A stretch of DNA of 64,000 bases, taken from NCBI GenBank assembly GCA_958510825.1, contig OY294050.1, positions 43,227,249-43,291,248 of the forward strand. The letters are read 5' to 3'. The translations under genes were made by a program, and so were the position numbers. Positions 20,397-31,729 of this stretch are shown piece after piece. Position 1 is the first letter of the stretch; every line of letters begins with the position of its first letter. The stretch is from Brachypterus glaber (taxonomy: Eukaryota; Arthropoda; Insecta; Coleoptera; Kateretidae). The notes below the pieces were generated by a model that saw only the letters and a list, made by a program, of their open reading frames with translations, was not told where the DNA came from and did not search any database.

Positions 20397-21110
20397 TATA
20401 CATTTTCAAAATAAATAAATTCGATAATTCTGAAAATAATATGCTTTAGAAAAAATCCTTGAACAGGTAGATTTTTATTTTGAGCGGAACATCTTCTGAT
20501 TTTACCTTCTGCTGTCTAGGTTGTCTTTAAAAGTTTAAATAGGACCATATGTCAAGTGATTCCTAATGTAAAAGGTTTTTCGATTTTTGTTTCAAAAGTG
20601 GTTTTGTTTTTGGAATTTGGATCCGCGTTTCTCAATTTATTCGACATTTATTTCTTTTAAATTGATATCTGTGATGAACTTCAGTCTTTTGGGAGATAAT
20701 ATGGAGATCCATATGAACTTTTTGTATTATTTTTTGACGTTTTTTTAATTATTTTCTTTGATTTTTTTATTAAAAACAAAATGACAATATGCAATGCTTT
20801 TGCTTAATAATAAAAAAAAATCACTGGAAACGTTCAAAATTAATACAAAAAGTTTACACGAGTCAAAGATGGTCCCCAATATATGTAGAAAACGAAACAT
20901 TGTTAGAACCAGAACCAAAAACCTTTCAATTAAAGAATCCCTTTGACGGCAAAGTCAAAGAATTTATTCATTTTGAAAATTCTACAGGGTATATTTGAAA
21001 AAGTACGTTACTTAAACAACCCCTGTCTATAAGTTTAAATTTCACACGGTATAAAAAGTACACAAGAGTACAATATTATTGTATTAACTCTTTAATGCCT
21101 AATGGTTATA
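20397..21110. other. No recognised feature
   Basis: AT-rich. The small frame at 20789-20998 has no recognised domain and ends in a CAGGGTATATTTGAAAAAG word related to palindromic element ends, so it is probably repeat-derived. Confidence 0.4.
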
Positions 21111-21954
21111 CAGGGTGTATTTGAAATAAGGTCTGGAATTTTAAGGGAAAATATGACAAAAATTCCTATAAACATATGTCTAAAATTGCGTCATAAACAA
21201 GCTAAGCCCCTTTGAAAGTTGCTAAAAAATATGCATTTTATTTAATAACTCAGGAACCCTTTGAGATATAGCAACGAGGTTTTGCACGTGAACTAATCTT
21301 AATAATAACCATCTTCGTACATTATTTTCATGAATTTATTTTTACCAGGAATGTGGGAAACGGAGGGGCCTTATCGGTTTTTTGTCCCAGACTTTTTTAT
21401 GTGTAGCTTTTTTGTAATTTTATTTTTGGAATATGATTCCTCAGGTCAAAATACATAAAAAAAGTACTCTTGTTATAATACTAAAATGTTTAAAACCAAA
21501 ATTTTAATGATGCAGAGTTATTCTATATCAAAAACTAAGAAAATAAGAAAACTATAAATAGGTCGAAAAATCGCTTTTAAAGTTGCCCTTTAAAAATGGT
21601 GCAATTTTAGGAGACCATAGCTCCCTTATGATTGATTTTTAGAAGTACCTGTTTTTTTTAACAGTGGCAAATTATAGTGATTTAAGCTATAGATTATAAG
21701 GGACACAATAACTAATAATGTTAAAAATAAATTAGAAGTACCTGTTTTTTTTTCTTAGTTTTTGATGTACATTCACGCTGCATCATTGAAATTTAGATTT
21801 TCAACATTTTAGTATTTAATTTTATCTTCCACTTTCAAAGGGGCTTAGCTCCCTTACGACGCATTTTTAGACATGTTTATAGGAACTCTTTGTCATATTT
21901 TATGATGTAAAATCACCCCTTAAAACTTCGGACCCTATTTTAAATAGTGTCTAT
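21111..21954. mobile_element. Palindromic TA-target element (CAGGGTGTATTTGAAATA), copy 2
   Basis: Starts TA/CAGGGTGTATTTGAAATA and follows the same arm sequence as 10370-11452, with CTCAGGAACCCTTTGAGATA near 21249. The right end is more diverged. The right arm contains the foreign 73-bp patch at 21661-21733. Confidence 0.7.
21641..21753 (+). repeat. Filler insertion copied from the 424-bp MITE, with target duplication
   Basis: AGAAGTACCTGTTTTTTT is present on both sides (21641-21658 and from 21734). Between them is an internal piece of the 424-bp MITE without either terminus. It carries GGGACACAATAACTAA, which matches the copy at 18724 and not the copy at 32033 (GGGACAAAATAACTAA). Confidence 0.7.
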
Positions 21955-21959
21955 AGTGT

Positions 21960-22086
21960 GGAGTAGAGTTGTTACGGAGTAGAGATGTTATGGAGTACAG
22001 ATGTTACGGAGTAGAGATGTTACGGAGTAGAGTTGTTGTGGAGTAGGGATGTTAGGGAGTAGAGAAATTTAGAGTAGAGATGTTAG
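21960..22086 (+). repeat. 16-bp minisatellite
   Basis: About eight copies of GGAGTAGAGATGTTAC with point differences, starting at the degraded end of the palindromic element. It is followed by a diverged tandem duplication at 22087-22265 (GCCACAAATCAAGAATACTT occurs twice). Confidence 0.85.
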
Positions 22087-22265
22087 TCTGCCAATGAGTT
22101 TTTCAGAAAAAAAATATGGCAAATATTTTGCCACAAATCAAGAATACTTGTTATCCATACCCCGTGTATATTTATTAGCAACTAAATGAGTTTTTTAGAA
22201 AAAAAATGGCAATATTTTGCCACAAATCAAGAATACTTGTTATCCAAAGTATTTGTGGTAATATT

Positions 22266-22949
22266 TTTAGCCATAGCCCCCGCGGCAGGGGGCGCGCCCC
22301 AAGGATATTTTTTAAATCTATTTTTGGTCCCAATTGCACTCTATTCATAGGTGTCGTTAAAAATTAAAAATTGCGCCTTAAAGGGTTAAGCACTGTTTAT
22401 ACATGCAGCGGCTGTTTAATAAACAGCCCCTGTATATAAGTATAATTAAATATTTGAACAAAGACTATACTAATTAAAAATAAGTTTTGAGATTTGACTG
22501 CATCATTTAAAACGCACATGTGGTACAGTTTGAGTATCAGCTGGGAAGCCAAACTTTATAATTTCTATTTGTTAACTGTCAATTTACGTGTGTAATTTAG
22601 AGTCACATCCGTAGGGTCTACTCTTTAATTTAATAACTGTAGCTAACCTATAATTACTTTTTTACTGTAACATATTGCTAAGCCATATCATTGTTATTAA
22701 ATTTATACGTATATTCGTATCATTAATTATAGATAAGGCAGTTATTAACCTCTTGAATCAAGTCTTAATTATGCATTTTACGATTAAAGTTTTCATGAAT
22801 AAACAACATCATAATATAGTAATAAAAAGCATGATTCAGAAACAAGTTAAAACTAGATGAACAATTAGAGGCATCTTATTAAAACTTCGGCACTAATTCA
22901 AAACGTTATTAAAAGGAACTAGATGAAACGTTGCAAGCACCCTGTCAAA
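22266..22949. other. No gene recognised
   Basis: Includes a short GC-rich word (CCCGCGGCAGGGGGCGCG near 22279) unusual for the surroundings. At 22857-22945 are two partial copies of AACTAGATGAA, the edge of the family S repeat. Confidence 0.4.
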
Positions 22950-23592
22950 ACATCGGCACTATTGTTCACTAGAGCCATCTAGTTTGCAAATTTCAAACTA
23001 GGTGTTTGATTTTAAATTCTGTATCTTTAAAACATTATATTCTAGCAAAAAACTGTATATAAAAGAGCTTTTATTTAAAATATAATTTTTTGAAATGGGT
23101 TTATAAATATGTGAGATAAGCTAAAAAAAGCTTTTACTGCTTTAAACGCCAATATTTCGAAAACAATGCGTTTTAGAAAAACGTTGTTTATAACATTTTT
23201 TGGCCAATTTAAAATTATCTTTTATATAAGTGCTAAATTAACCAAATACAATAATAATTGCCTTAATTATAAACAAAAAACGCTAAAAATATGAGTTTTA
23301 CCCTATTTTTACCCCCTTACCCCCAATCGTTTACCCCCAAAATCTAATCAGCTCTTCGGAATACGATAAGAAACAATATGCAAAAAACCGCAAGTCGATG
23401 TCTCATTTAGAAATGGAGTTAGAGAGTTTACACCCAGACAGACAGACAGACGGACGCAATTTTTTTTTACTGATTTCGACTCAGAATGGTCTAAAACGTC
23501 GATAAATGTGAAAAAAAACGTGTTCAAAGATTTTGACTTTTCGGCGAAGATTTCAATACATCGGCACTCTTAGTAGCACTAAGTGCCGATGT
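22950..23592 (+). mobile_element. Family S element (ACATCGGCACT ends), copy 1
   Basis: Inverted 11-bp ends ACATCGGCACT (22950-22960) and AGTGCCGATGT (23582-23592). The interior has CAGACAGACAGACAGACGGA near 23436. Copies at 31730-32796 and 61919-62982. This copy preserves the unoccupied site TTTTATATAAGTGC near 23221, where copy 2 holds a MITE. Confidence 0.7.
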
Positions 23593-25047
23593 ATAATTGT
23601 GAATAGGCAACATTAATACACTTGTGTGTTGCATAATTTATTAAAGTTTGAAAGTCTATATTTCCAAAACGTTATATTCTAGCAAAAAACTGTAAATATT
23701 TTTTTAAATGGTTCAGAAAGTGCTTTTATTTCTTTTATCCCCAAAATCTAATTAGTTGATGACTAAAAAAAATGTTCCCAATTCTGGTAAAAATTCAACT
23801 TTTATACTTTAACCCATAACCCATATAACCCATAAAATATCCAACTTTTTCGAATTTCAAGATCTGCTAACAATACAACTTTATTCCCTCGACAAAAAAA
23901 AACGTTGCCACTACTGCTAAAATTACAATTTTTATAATTTTAACCCATAAAATATCCAACTTTTTCGAATTTCAAGATAGGTGGGGAGAGGCTAAGCACC
24001 CATCCCCCCTATAGGTATGGCCCTGAATCAGTTCCATTTTTTAGGAGTATTTTAAAGAGTCTCAAAGAATAATAGTTTGCACAATTCTCATTATAATAAA
24101 AAAAAACATTTTTAGCTTCCATCCTAATATATGAATTTAAATCCAACCGATAGCAATGCGGCACTGATGGTTATTTACTATGCGCTATTTTGACAAAGAC
24201 CACCCACATTCTATCACACGCTAATATTGCGATGTTGCCAAATTTGTAAAGTTTTACCAAAATAATTCCATTTTTTTTTTTTTTGAGTAAGGTTATCTTC
24301 TTTTTTTTTGCTTTGAATTGCGACAAAAAAGTATAGTGTAGTATTCGTTTGCGAAATGTCTTTAGTGTACTTGCATGATTGCGTAGTCAAAAAAGATTGA
24401 TACTCGTGATTTTCTTATTTATTGCATAACATACACTATTTTTATAAAAAAAATGAATAAAAAATTAAATAAATTGTATTATTAAAGCCCTATTGAAAAT
24501 TACGGAGGGGGGCTTAGTATCCTAATCACAATCAGGTGGAAAATACCCTGTTTTGATTTGTAGATATATAAATTGAATTAATTTTTTTCGTAAACTAAAT
24601 TACCATGTAAAATGTTATTATGATGGAAAGCACTGAAATTTATAGTTGCTTTTAACACTGTTGGTATAAAACACTTGTAGGTCCCAAATGAGGATACATA
24701 AACATTTTATTGCTAATTAAACAGGTACTAGAAATATTTTCCTTGATCGTATGACTGTAGTAAATCCGGCAACGTTGTGAATAGAAGCCGAAGATCTTAT
24801 TCTCACTCTATATTTTTCACTGTTCTCTGTTTAACATGGTTTTCTGAAAGGAGACTTTTAAAATAAAAAACGGTACGCAAAACTACTAAAATTTTGAGTT
24901 CAGTAATTTCTAAATCTTCCTGTAATCACCAGGAAAAAACTTTTGTCTAGAATTCTGTCTCGGAAATATGTATAGGGTTATTCCAACAAATCTTGACATA
25001 AATGTCTTTAAATAAAATATAGATTATTATTAACTAGCTTGAGGCGG
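23593..25047. other. No gene; local duplication at 23760-23976
   Basis: The segment ending ATATCCAACTTTTTCGAATT plus TCAAGAT occurs twice at about 115-bp spacing (ending near 23863 and 23976). The rest of the stretch shows nothing recognisable. Confidence 0.5.
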
Positions 25048-25235
25048 TCCAACAAAAATAAATCGACCGACCGATTGACCAAAAGATCGACGGACCGATT
25101 CGCCGACGGAATTTTTTTCTTTTTTTGCTCGAAATTGATTTATATTGACATAAAACGTCATAAACTGAAAAAATATGAAACATTTTTTTTTAAATTTTTT
25201 TGCACGAATACAAGGCTTTTCCAAAACTTTGAAAG
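25048..25235 (-). repeat. Family Q repeat, inverted partial copy
   Basis: The reverse complement matches the first part of the repeats at 29785 and 53000, including CCTTGTATTCGTGCA and the run of CGGTCGGTCGAT words. Confidence 0.6.
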
Positions 25236-25250
25236 CAATAAAATGGGACA

Positions 25251-25532
25251 GCAATACCTGGGATAAAAACTGAAAGTGTGACAGTCGAAGTATTAACATT
25301 GCAATACATCGTCAAGATAGTCAGTTTATAATGCAAAAAATAAAGCAATACCTGGGATAAAAACTGAAAGTGTGACAGTCGAAGTATTAACATTGCAATA
25401 CATCGTCAAGATAGTCAGTTTATAATGCAAAAAATAAAGCAATACCTGGGATAAAAACTGAAAGTGTGACAGTCGAAGTATTAACATTGCAATACATCGT
25501 CAAGATAGTCAGTTTATAATGCAAAAAATAAA
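25251..25532 (+). repeat. Tandem triplication of a 94-bp unit
   Basis: Units start at GCAATACCTGGGATAAAAAC at 25251, 25345 and 25439, and they are practically identical. This implies a recent tandem duplication or recent homogenisation. Confidence 0.95.
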
Positions 25533-26334
25533 GGGACTTTTAATGTAACGTAAGCAACGAATTCCCTTGTAACGTAAGCAACAGACCTTTCTTCTTTTAA
25601 TACATTACTCAGCAATTTTTAAAGATTTAAAACATTTTAGCTTGATTCCTTAAACATTATCAAATGCACATTTAGTTTTAAAAAGATTTTATATTCTTGA
25701 ATAGAACAGAAATTTTAAGATACATGTACTTTACTTATTATACTAATTATAAATATATGTCCTGTTGCTTTGTTATTTACCAAACATAAATATTGTATTT
25801 AAATATTATGTCTTTTAATATAATTGACAAATTTATACATTTAAAAGTTAAAATAGGCGTAAGATGTAACGTAAGCAACGCTGGAATTACCCTATAAATG
25901 TTCAAATCCAATTCAAATAATTCTTGATTTCGTTTCACTGCTTCTAGTTAAAAAAGGAATGGTCCATTTACTGACATAACATGATAAAAATTAAAGTCAC
26001 GTTAAAAAACTTCTTTTAAAGTATAATCCTCAAACGACTGCGGCAATTTACCCAGACTAAAAACCAGACGTTACCATTTTAATTATTTAGCAAAACGTCC
26101 TATGGTTTATTTCATTTATTTAATACTATTTTTTTAGAGCAAAGCTAAAAGTTACAGTCAAAATGATTTTATTGAGGTTTCAGAAATATAGAGAAAATTG
26201 TTTTTATCGTATCATTGTAAATTTTACAATGTAAAATGTCCTTTATATGCATTATAATTTGCAGCCTGACAGTTGTTCAAAATGGTGAATTTTAATGTTT
26301 TAAATATGTTTTATTTGATATAATTGTGAATAAA
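25533..26334. other. No gene; three TGTAACGTAAGCAAC words
   Basis: TGTAACGTAAGCAAC occurs near 25544, 25568 and 25865. Function unknown. No coding sequence recognised. Confidence 0.4.
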
Positions 26335-26957
26335 AAGTATATTGTTTTACTAAGAGGCAAAGTGAAGCTTTTTTTTACTAGTCTGTAGAATTTACAGACG
26401 AAGCGAAGCGGAAATTACAGATGAGTAAAAAAAGCACCTTTCCTCTGTGGAACATACTATTTTTTTTTCAAGCATCCTATATATATTTTTTTAAATATTA
26501 TATTTTGAATTGAATTTATTCAGTAATAAAGTATGTCATTTTATTAAAATAGGCCAATAAAACCCTTTCGAAATAAATTTAAACCTTCCTTAGCTCATTT
26601 TAATTTTTTTTCGTAGGGTAAATTGTACACTTTTCGCGATTTCGATGGTAACTTGTGTAATGTAGAATTTGCAATTTCGGAGAGATTTGTAGGTGTAAAA
26701 CCATATATTCTTCTTCAATCATTTTTAATCAATTTCACAGAAGGTTTTTGCACAGAATCTCGAGTCAACCACCTGTTTACAAAATAAACAAACAATTTTG
26801 AAGTATGGCTGTCATCAAAGTCAAAGAGTGCTGCCGCCAGTAGTGGTTTTGCTAACTAACTTTTTTTTACGGCGTACAACAATGAACTCATTTTTTTACT
26901 GTAAAAAAATAGATCACTTCTAACTAGTGTGTTCAGTTATAAAATATGAACATTTTA
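26335..26957 (-). mobile_element. Family W element, copy 1
   Basis: Runs from AGTATATTGTTTTACTAAG to GTACGCTTG and matches 38539-39180 in reverse. The left 120 bp is an inverted repeat around a pair of CTGTAG/CTACAG-like words (GTCTGTAGAATTTACAGAC). The minus strand starts a frame MIEEEYMV like copy 2, but it is shifted soon after. Confidence 0.65.
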
Positions 26958-28518
26958 GTACGCTTGAAGAAAAACTCTGTTTTAACCTCATAATAAAATG
27001 ATATTTAGTTGAGGTAACAAATATTTGTCTGCCGTATATGGAAATCTGGTTGAACTAAGCATAAAAATATAGCTGAGTTATAATTTAAAAGGAGGGTATC
27101 GCATTTTGGGCTAAATCGCTCGCAACGATAAGACTTTACATGCTTATAGATACATAAAAAATAAATACCTAGCCAAAATTTCAGCCCTTTTTACATCTCG
27201 GAACATACTTTAATTAATTATTTTAATTGTCAATGATTTGGCAGCATTGCACGAAACTTCAAGTGTCAAATGTCATCTCGTCAAAATAAAAATAACTTTG
27301 CATATTAACTACTACAGTTGGGCCAAAGTGGGTCTGTGTTGTGTTCACTGCTCTTGACTATAATATTAAAATATTTGGTTGTGTTTTATTAGTTTTCACG
27401 GATTTAATATACTGTAATTCAATGTTTAGTTAGGCTGGACTTATGTGACTAGTTTCTTAAGTTTCAGTACGATTATGGAGTTATTTTTGAGGTATTTATA
27501 CTATAATAACATTGTAAGCAAACCATTAGCTTCAACGATAACTCAAAGCATCTAGTTCCATGGGACAGAGTTACCCAAGACAAGTAATTTAATCTGGCTT
27601 TCAACATGTTAAATTAGTTTATTTCCATGATATTATTTAAAACTAGATTATGAAAAAGTTACACATAGACTTTTAACTTATAATATTAATTAAATATATT
27701 TATTTAAAAATAAACATATTTAATTAATATTGAACAATGTTTTTATTATACATTCTATCTAAACGTATTTATGTTGGTTTTGTAAATAAAAAAAAAATAT
27801 TGCTTTTTTTCAGTATGATAGTCACATTTAGCGCAAGAATAATGCGATGTTGTCGGGTTTACGATATCATATAATTCCTTAGTTTTAATTTTTTTTTCAT
27901 TTTGTTCTTTATCAACAAATAACACAGTTTTTTATCATTTCTTTTCATCATTTTGCACTTTTTTAAACAAACATATATTTTTCTTATTTAGCCCAAAACT
28001 CCTATTTAAAACGATACCCTTCTTTATCTGGTTCAGGCAAAGATATTTTTTTTTCGTTTACTTAAACAAATCAAAATTAAAAAAATTACATTAAATATTC
28101 TTTAATATAAACTTCCCTTAACTTATTTAAAGCATTTATTAGGGATATTAGCGAGGGATTTCAATAGCGCTCAGCGTTATTTTGAATTAATAATTCTACA
28201 CCTATGCATTAATAACAGTAATCAAATAAACCATAAGTATGCATTTTTGGTTTAATGCGTAAAGTGGTTAGCTCTAGTAGATTTAACGTTTACGATAGCA
28301 TAAAATGTTTTCCGGGAGTTTAGGCCGGGAAGAAGTTTAGTTTAGCATCAGCAATAAGAAAAACTATATTGCAAACGATATCCTAGAAGTTCCCATTAAA
28401 AGCAATTTCTTTTCTAAGTGTAATTTTATGTAGATTCTTCTTTCTCCGCATTTTAGTTCCCAAACTTTTCTCTGGGAAAGATTTTCTGAACTTTGTATAA
28501 CATAATTTAATTTTGAAT
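26958..28518. other. No gene; possible inverted-repeat element
   Basis: GGGTATCGCATTTTGGGCTAAAT near 27097 and the inverted GCCCAAAACTCC with CGATACCC near 27991-28018 could be the ends of a decayed element of about 920 bp. A 48-bp AT palindrome lies at about 27682-27730. The remainder is unrecognised. Confidence 0.35.
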
Positions 28519-29383
28519 ATTTCACAAACAATATATAGGCCAATCAAAACCTTGCATTTTTAGTTTCTTGACCAATCAGATCAAAATAAATCTGATAATT
28601 TTTGCACATATGCAATTATCACTTGGTTACTATGGAAACAAGAAACTGACAGTTACTGACATTTCGCATTATTATAAATGTTATATTTTTGCAAAATGTG
28701 TTTTTAATTCGTGAAGCTTACCTTTAGTTGATTTATTTTTATTTATAAGCAGTATAAATGCTTATTTTATTACATCCTAGGTATAAACCCTAATTAATTT
28801 CAGATAATATATTATATTTTATGCACTTACCATCTTAAAAGCTTTAAATCACTGATATTCATAAATTTTAATTTATTTAATTGAATCTTGGTATTAAAAA
28901 CAGGCCACTAAAAACTAATTTAAACATTTATTAAAAATATATTTGCAGTAAAGAATTACGGAAATCAAAACATCAAATGACTGCACTGGTAACAGTACAG
29001 CGTTGCCAAAGTTTATTAGAAACCGATAGGAAATTGTTTTTTTACGGGTGGAAAACCCGTTATTTTATTTCTTTTCAGTTGAAAACTAAACTTAAAAAAA
29101 ACAGGAATAATCTTTATTTAAATGCTAATATATGTGATAACAACTATTTTATTGGAATAATCTCAAGCATAAAATATTCCTCGAGCAAAGTTTAGACTTG
29201 GCAACATTCGCGAACAAGTGAACATCGTAGATTTAAAAAGCGCGGCAAATTTGAGATTTAAATTTTTAATTATAGTGGTAAAGTGATATTGTTGTTTAGT
29301 TCTTAAATTTTTAATTTAAATATGAAACAACTAAAACATTGTAAAATTATTTACTTCCTTATTTTTTTTGTGAAATAGTCTTT
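28519..29383 (-). mobile_element. Inverted-repeat element R, copy 2 (uninterrupted)
   Basis: Reverse-complement match to 9612-10369 and 11453-11473. At 28531-28545 it keeps the unoccupied TATATA site corresponding to the 10370-11452 insertion in copy 1. Confidence 0.65.
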
Positions 29384-29784
29384 CAAAATACTATTCGTGC
29401 ATGTTGAATTGTACATAATTTTTTTACTATAATAAAAAAATTATTTTGCTTACAAAAAAATATTTTGCTTGAGGAAATTGTTTTCGTGCATTTTTCGTCA
29501 AAATTTGGTAACACGAAAAATGCACTCAAACAATTGCCAAGCAAAATATTTTTTTAATACAGTAAAGAAATTATTGATAATTCAACATGCACTTATGATA
29601 TTACTACTGATAATACATTTATTTTTATTCATTTCTATTGAAGTCCGCCGAATTAGTATTTTAAGATACTACTTTAAAAAGACAGTATTTTTTTCGGACA
29701 AGCATGCAGTTAGGGAACGACCCACTTGCGGGACGTTTCCTAAAGTGCGGATGCACTAAATGTCTTTTAAAACGAGTATTTTAT
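29384..29784. other. Repeat debris
   Basis: Contains a second piece of R-like sequence (TTCAACATGCA near 29581) and a degraded piece of family X (29690-29800, ending TTTTATACAATTTTTTCTAT). No gene. Confidence 0.4.
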
Positions 29785-30770
29785 ACAATTTTTTCTATTT
29801 TGACTTCCTTTTGCTTACCCATTTTGAAAATTTTAAAAATTTCGGAAAGACTTGTGTTCGTGCAAAAATTTTAATTTTTGTTGTGAATTTTTGCGTTTTA
29901 TGAGGTTTTATTTCGATATAAATCAATTTTCAAGCAAAAAATACAATTTTTTTAGCTCGGTCGGTCGGTCGATCTGTCGGTTGATCGGTCTGTCCGGGAA
30001 ATCTTGTGGGCACGATAACTTAAGAACGCTTTAAGCCAGAGACTTGAAATTTTCATACAGGTATGTTACCAAAAGTTCTCGCTCTCGATTGTTTTTGGTG
30101 ACCTTTGTAGTGCGGCAAGGGGGGCAAATGGGGAAAAATACATTTTTTTTAGAAACATTTAAAAATTGCTATATAGGAGTTTTGAGGTTGCTGAAATTGA
30201 ATCTGATAATAAAATTTTTCTAACTTCACCCCCGAGGGGTTGAGGGGGCGAATATTTTTAAATATTTTCAATAATTTTTTCAAAATTGGTATATTAGGGT
30301 TTTTGGGTTCGACGAATATGAGTTTGATAATAAGTTTTTTCTAATTTCACCCCCTGAGGGGTTTTTCTGAAAATTGATATTTTGGGGTTTTTGAGGTGCT
30401 GAAAGTGAATCTGATAATAAAAAAATCTAATTCCACCCCCTGAGGGGTGAAGGGTAGTTTTAGTCAAAATTGGTATATTGGACTTTTTTAGGTTGCTGAA
30501 AGTGAATCTGATAATAAAAAAATCTAACTCCACTCCCTGAGGGGCGGGGGTAGTTTTCTTGAAAATAAATATATTGGGGTTTTTGAGGTCGATAAAACTG
30601 AATCTTAAAATAATCTTTTTCTAAATCGACCTCCGGATGGACGGGGTGTAGTTTTCGTGGAAATTGTTTTTTTGAATTTTTAAGGTTGCTTAAAGTGAAT
30701 CTGATAATAAAAAATTCATTTTATTCGCGGAGGTGAAAATGGGAAAGCTCTTTTACTGGGCAGTGTTTTT
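29785..30770 (+). repeat. Family Q repeat with internal tandem units
   Basis: Shares the start GTTCGTGCAAAAATTTT, the TCGGTCGGTCGATC block and the end GGGAAAGCTCTTTTACTGGG with 53000-53750. Between about 30160 and 30720 a unit of roughly 60-100 bp recurs about six times in diverged form, with GGGTTTTTGAGGTTGCTGAA, TGAATCTGATAATAAAA and CACCCCCTGAGGGG. It is non-coding. Confidence 0.7.
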
Positions 30771-30954
30771 CTATGACCACACATGTATCCACACGAAAAA
30801 AGGTTCGGAATTTTTTTTGGAGACCATTGTCTTCCTATTTGAGGTGCTGAATCAGAATTTGAGGTCAAAATAGCACCTCATACAATTAGTTTTCGAGATA
30901 ACCTCAAAAAACGTAATTTTTGAGTATGAAAATAATGGTTTTTGAGGTTATCCC

Positions 30955-31140
30955 CAAAACTAATCGGATTTCATATTTGCAGTCGAAGAAAAAGTATAGT
31001 CTACAACACGTATGGAATAGTCATTCCGCGCTCGCGGGACCGTCATAGTTGCCTGCCGGCTCGTATGACAAACTTTCCGCTCGCGCGAAATATTGTCTAT
31101 TACATACTATTTATAGAAGAATATACTATCTTTTATTTTC
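30955..31140 (+). repeat. Family G repeat with GC-rich hairpin, copy 1
   Basis: Matches 43925-44090 in reverse. The core has an imperfect inverted repeat, GTCATTCCGCGCTCGCGGGA against TTTCCGCTCGCGCG, with CGTCATA and TATGAC inside. Its CpG-rich core contrasts with the AT-rich surroundings. Confidence 0.65.
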
Positions 31141-31252
31141 GGATTCGGAAAAGTCCAGACGTCGAGAAAATGTAACAAATATGATTGTTAAAAAAAGTTT
31201 CGGCCTACCAATCCGTCTGTAAACCTTATAACTGTGAAACGGAATATCCTAT

Positions 31253-31522
31253 TGTTTGTTTGTTTGTTTATTTGTTTAACCTCGTACTATTCTACTTAAT
31301 TAAGCATCCCCTAAGTCCAGGACTTGTGTGGGCTAGTAGTAGAGGAAACCACCGGCTTATACTGACTTTCGAACCAGTTTCTAGGGATTGTCCGTTTCAC
31401 TTATCGCCTTCGCCAAATTTCAATTATTAATTAACTGAAAAAGGCAAATCGGCGCCAGTGAGAATCGAACTCACGATAGTAGACTTGCTATACATACGCG
31501 CTAGCCACTACGCTATGCCTCC
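31253..31522 (-). mobile_element. tRNA-derived SINE
   Basis: On the minus strand a tRNA-like head (31522-31451) is followed by about 170 bp of unrelated body and a 3' tail of AAAC/AAAT repeats (31278-31253). Head, body and simple tail is the normal SINE layout. Clear target duplications were not found. Confidence 0.55.
31451..31522 (-). tRNA. tRNA-Ala(AGC)-like sequence, probably the SINE head or a pseudogene
   Basis: 72 bases with an A box (TAGCGTAGTGG), a D stem GCGT/GCGC and a perfect T arm, GTGAG-TTCGATT-CTCAC (the B box). The anticodon loop ATAGCAA puts AGC at the anticodon. The acceptor stem has two mismatches and the anticodon stem is weak, so it is unlikely to be a working tRNA. Confidence 0.55.
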
Positions 31523-31729
31523 CATTATTATTAAAAAAATCATTTACCAAAGGAGTCAGAAACTTTGTAGTTTGATACAAATTAAATTTTGTTATTGTTA
31601 CAGGATAAAACAATCATAGCTAAAAAACATTTTCGTACAAAAACAATTTTAATTATTTTTGTTAAATTAATTTTTATTCGTTTTTATTTTAAATTTAACT
31701 AGATAAAACGTTGCAAGCACCCTGTCAAA

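Noticed and set aside
20789..20998. 69-codon frame with a fairly balanced composition
   Set aside because: No recognised domain, and its end merges into a palindromic-element word; insufficient support.
25251..25532. CRISPR-like array
   Set aside because: Direct tandem 94-bp units with no spacers, in a eukaryotic context.
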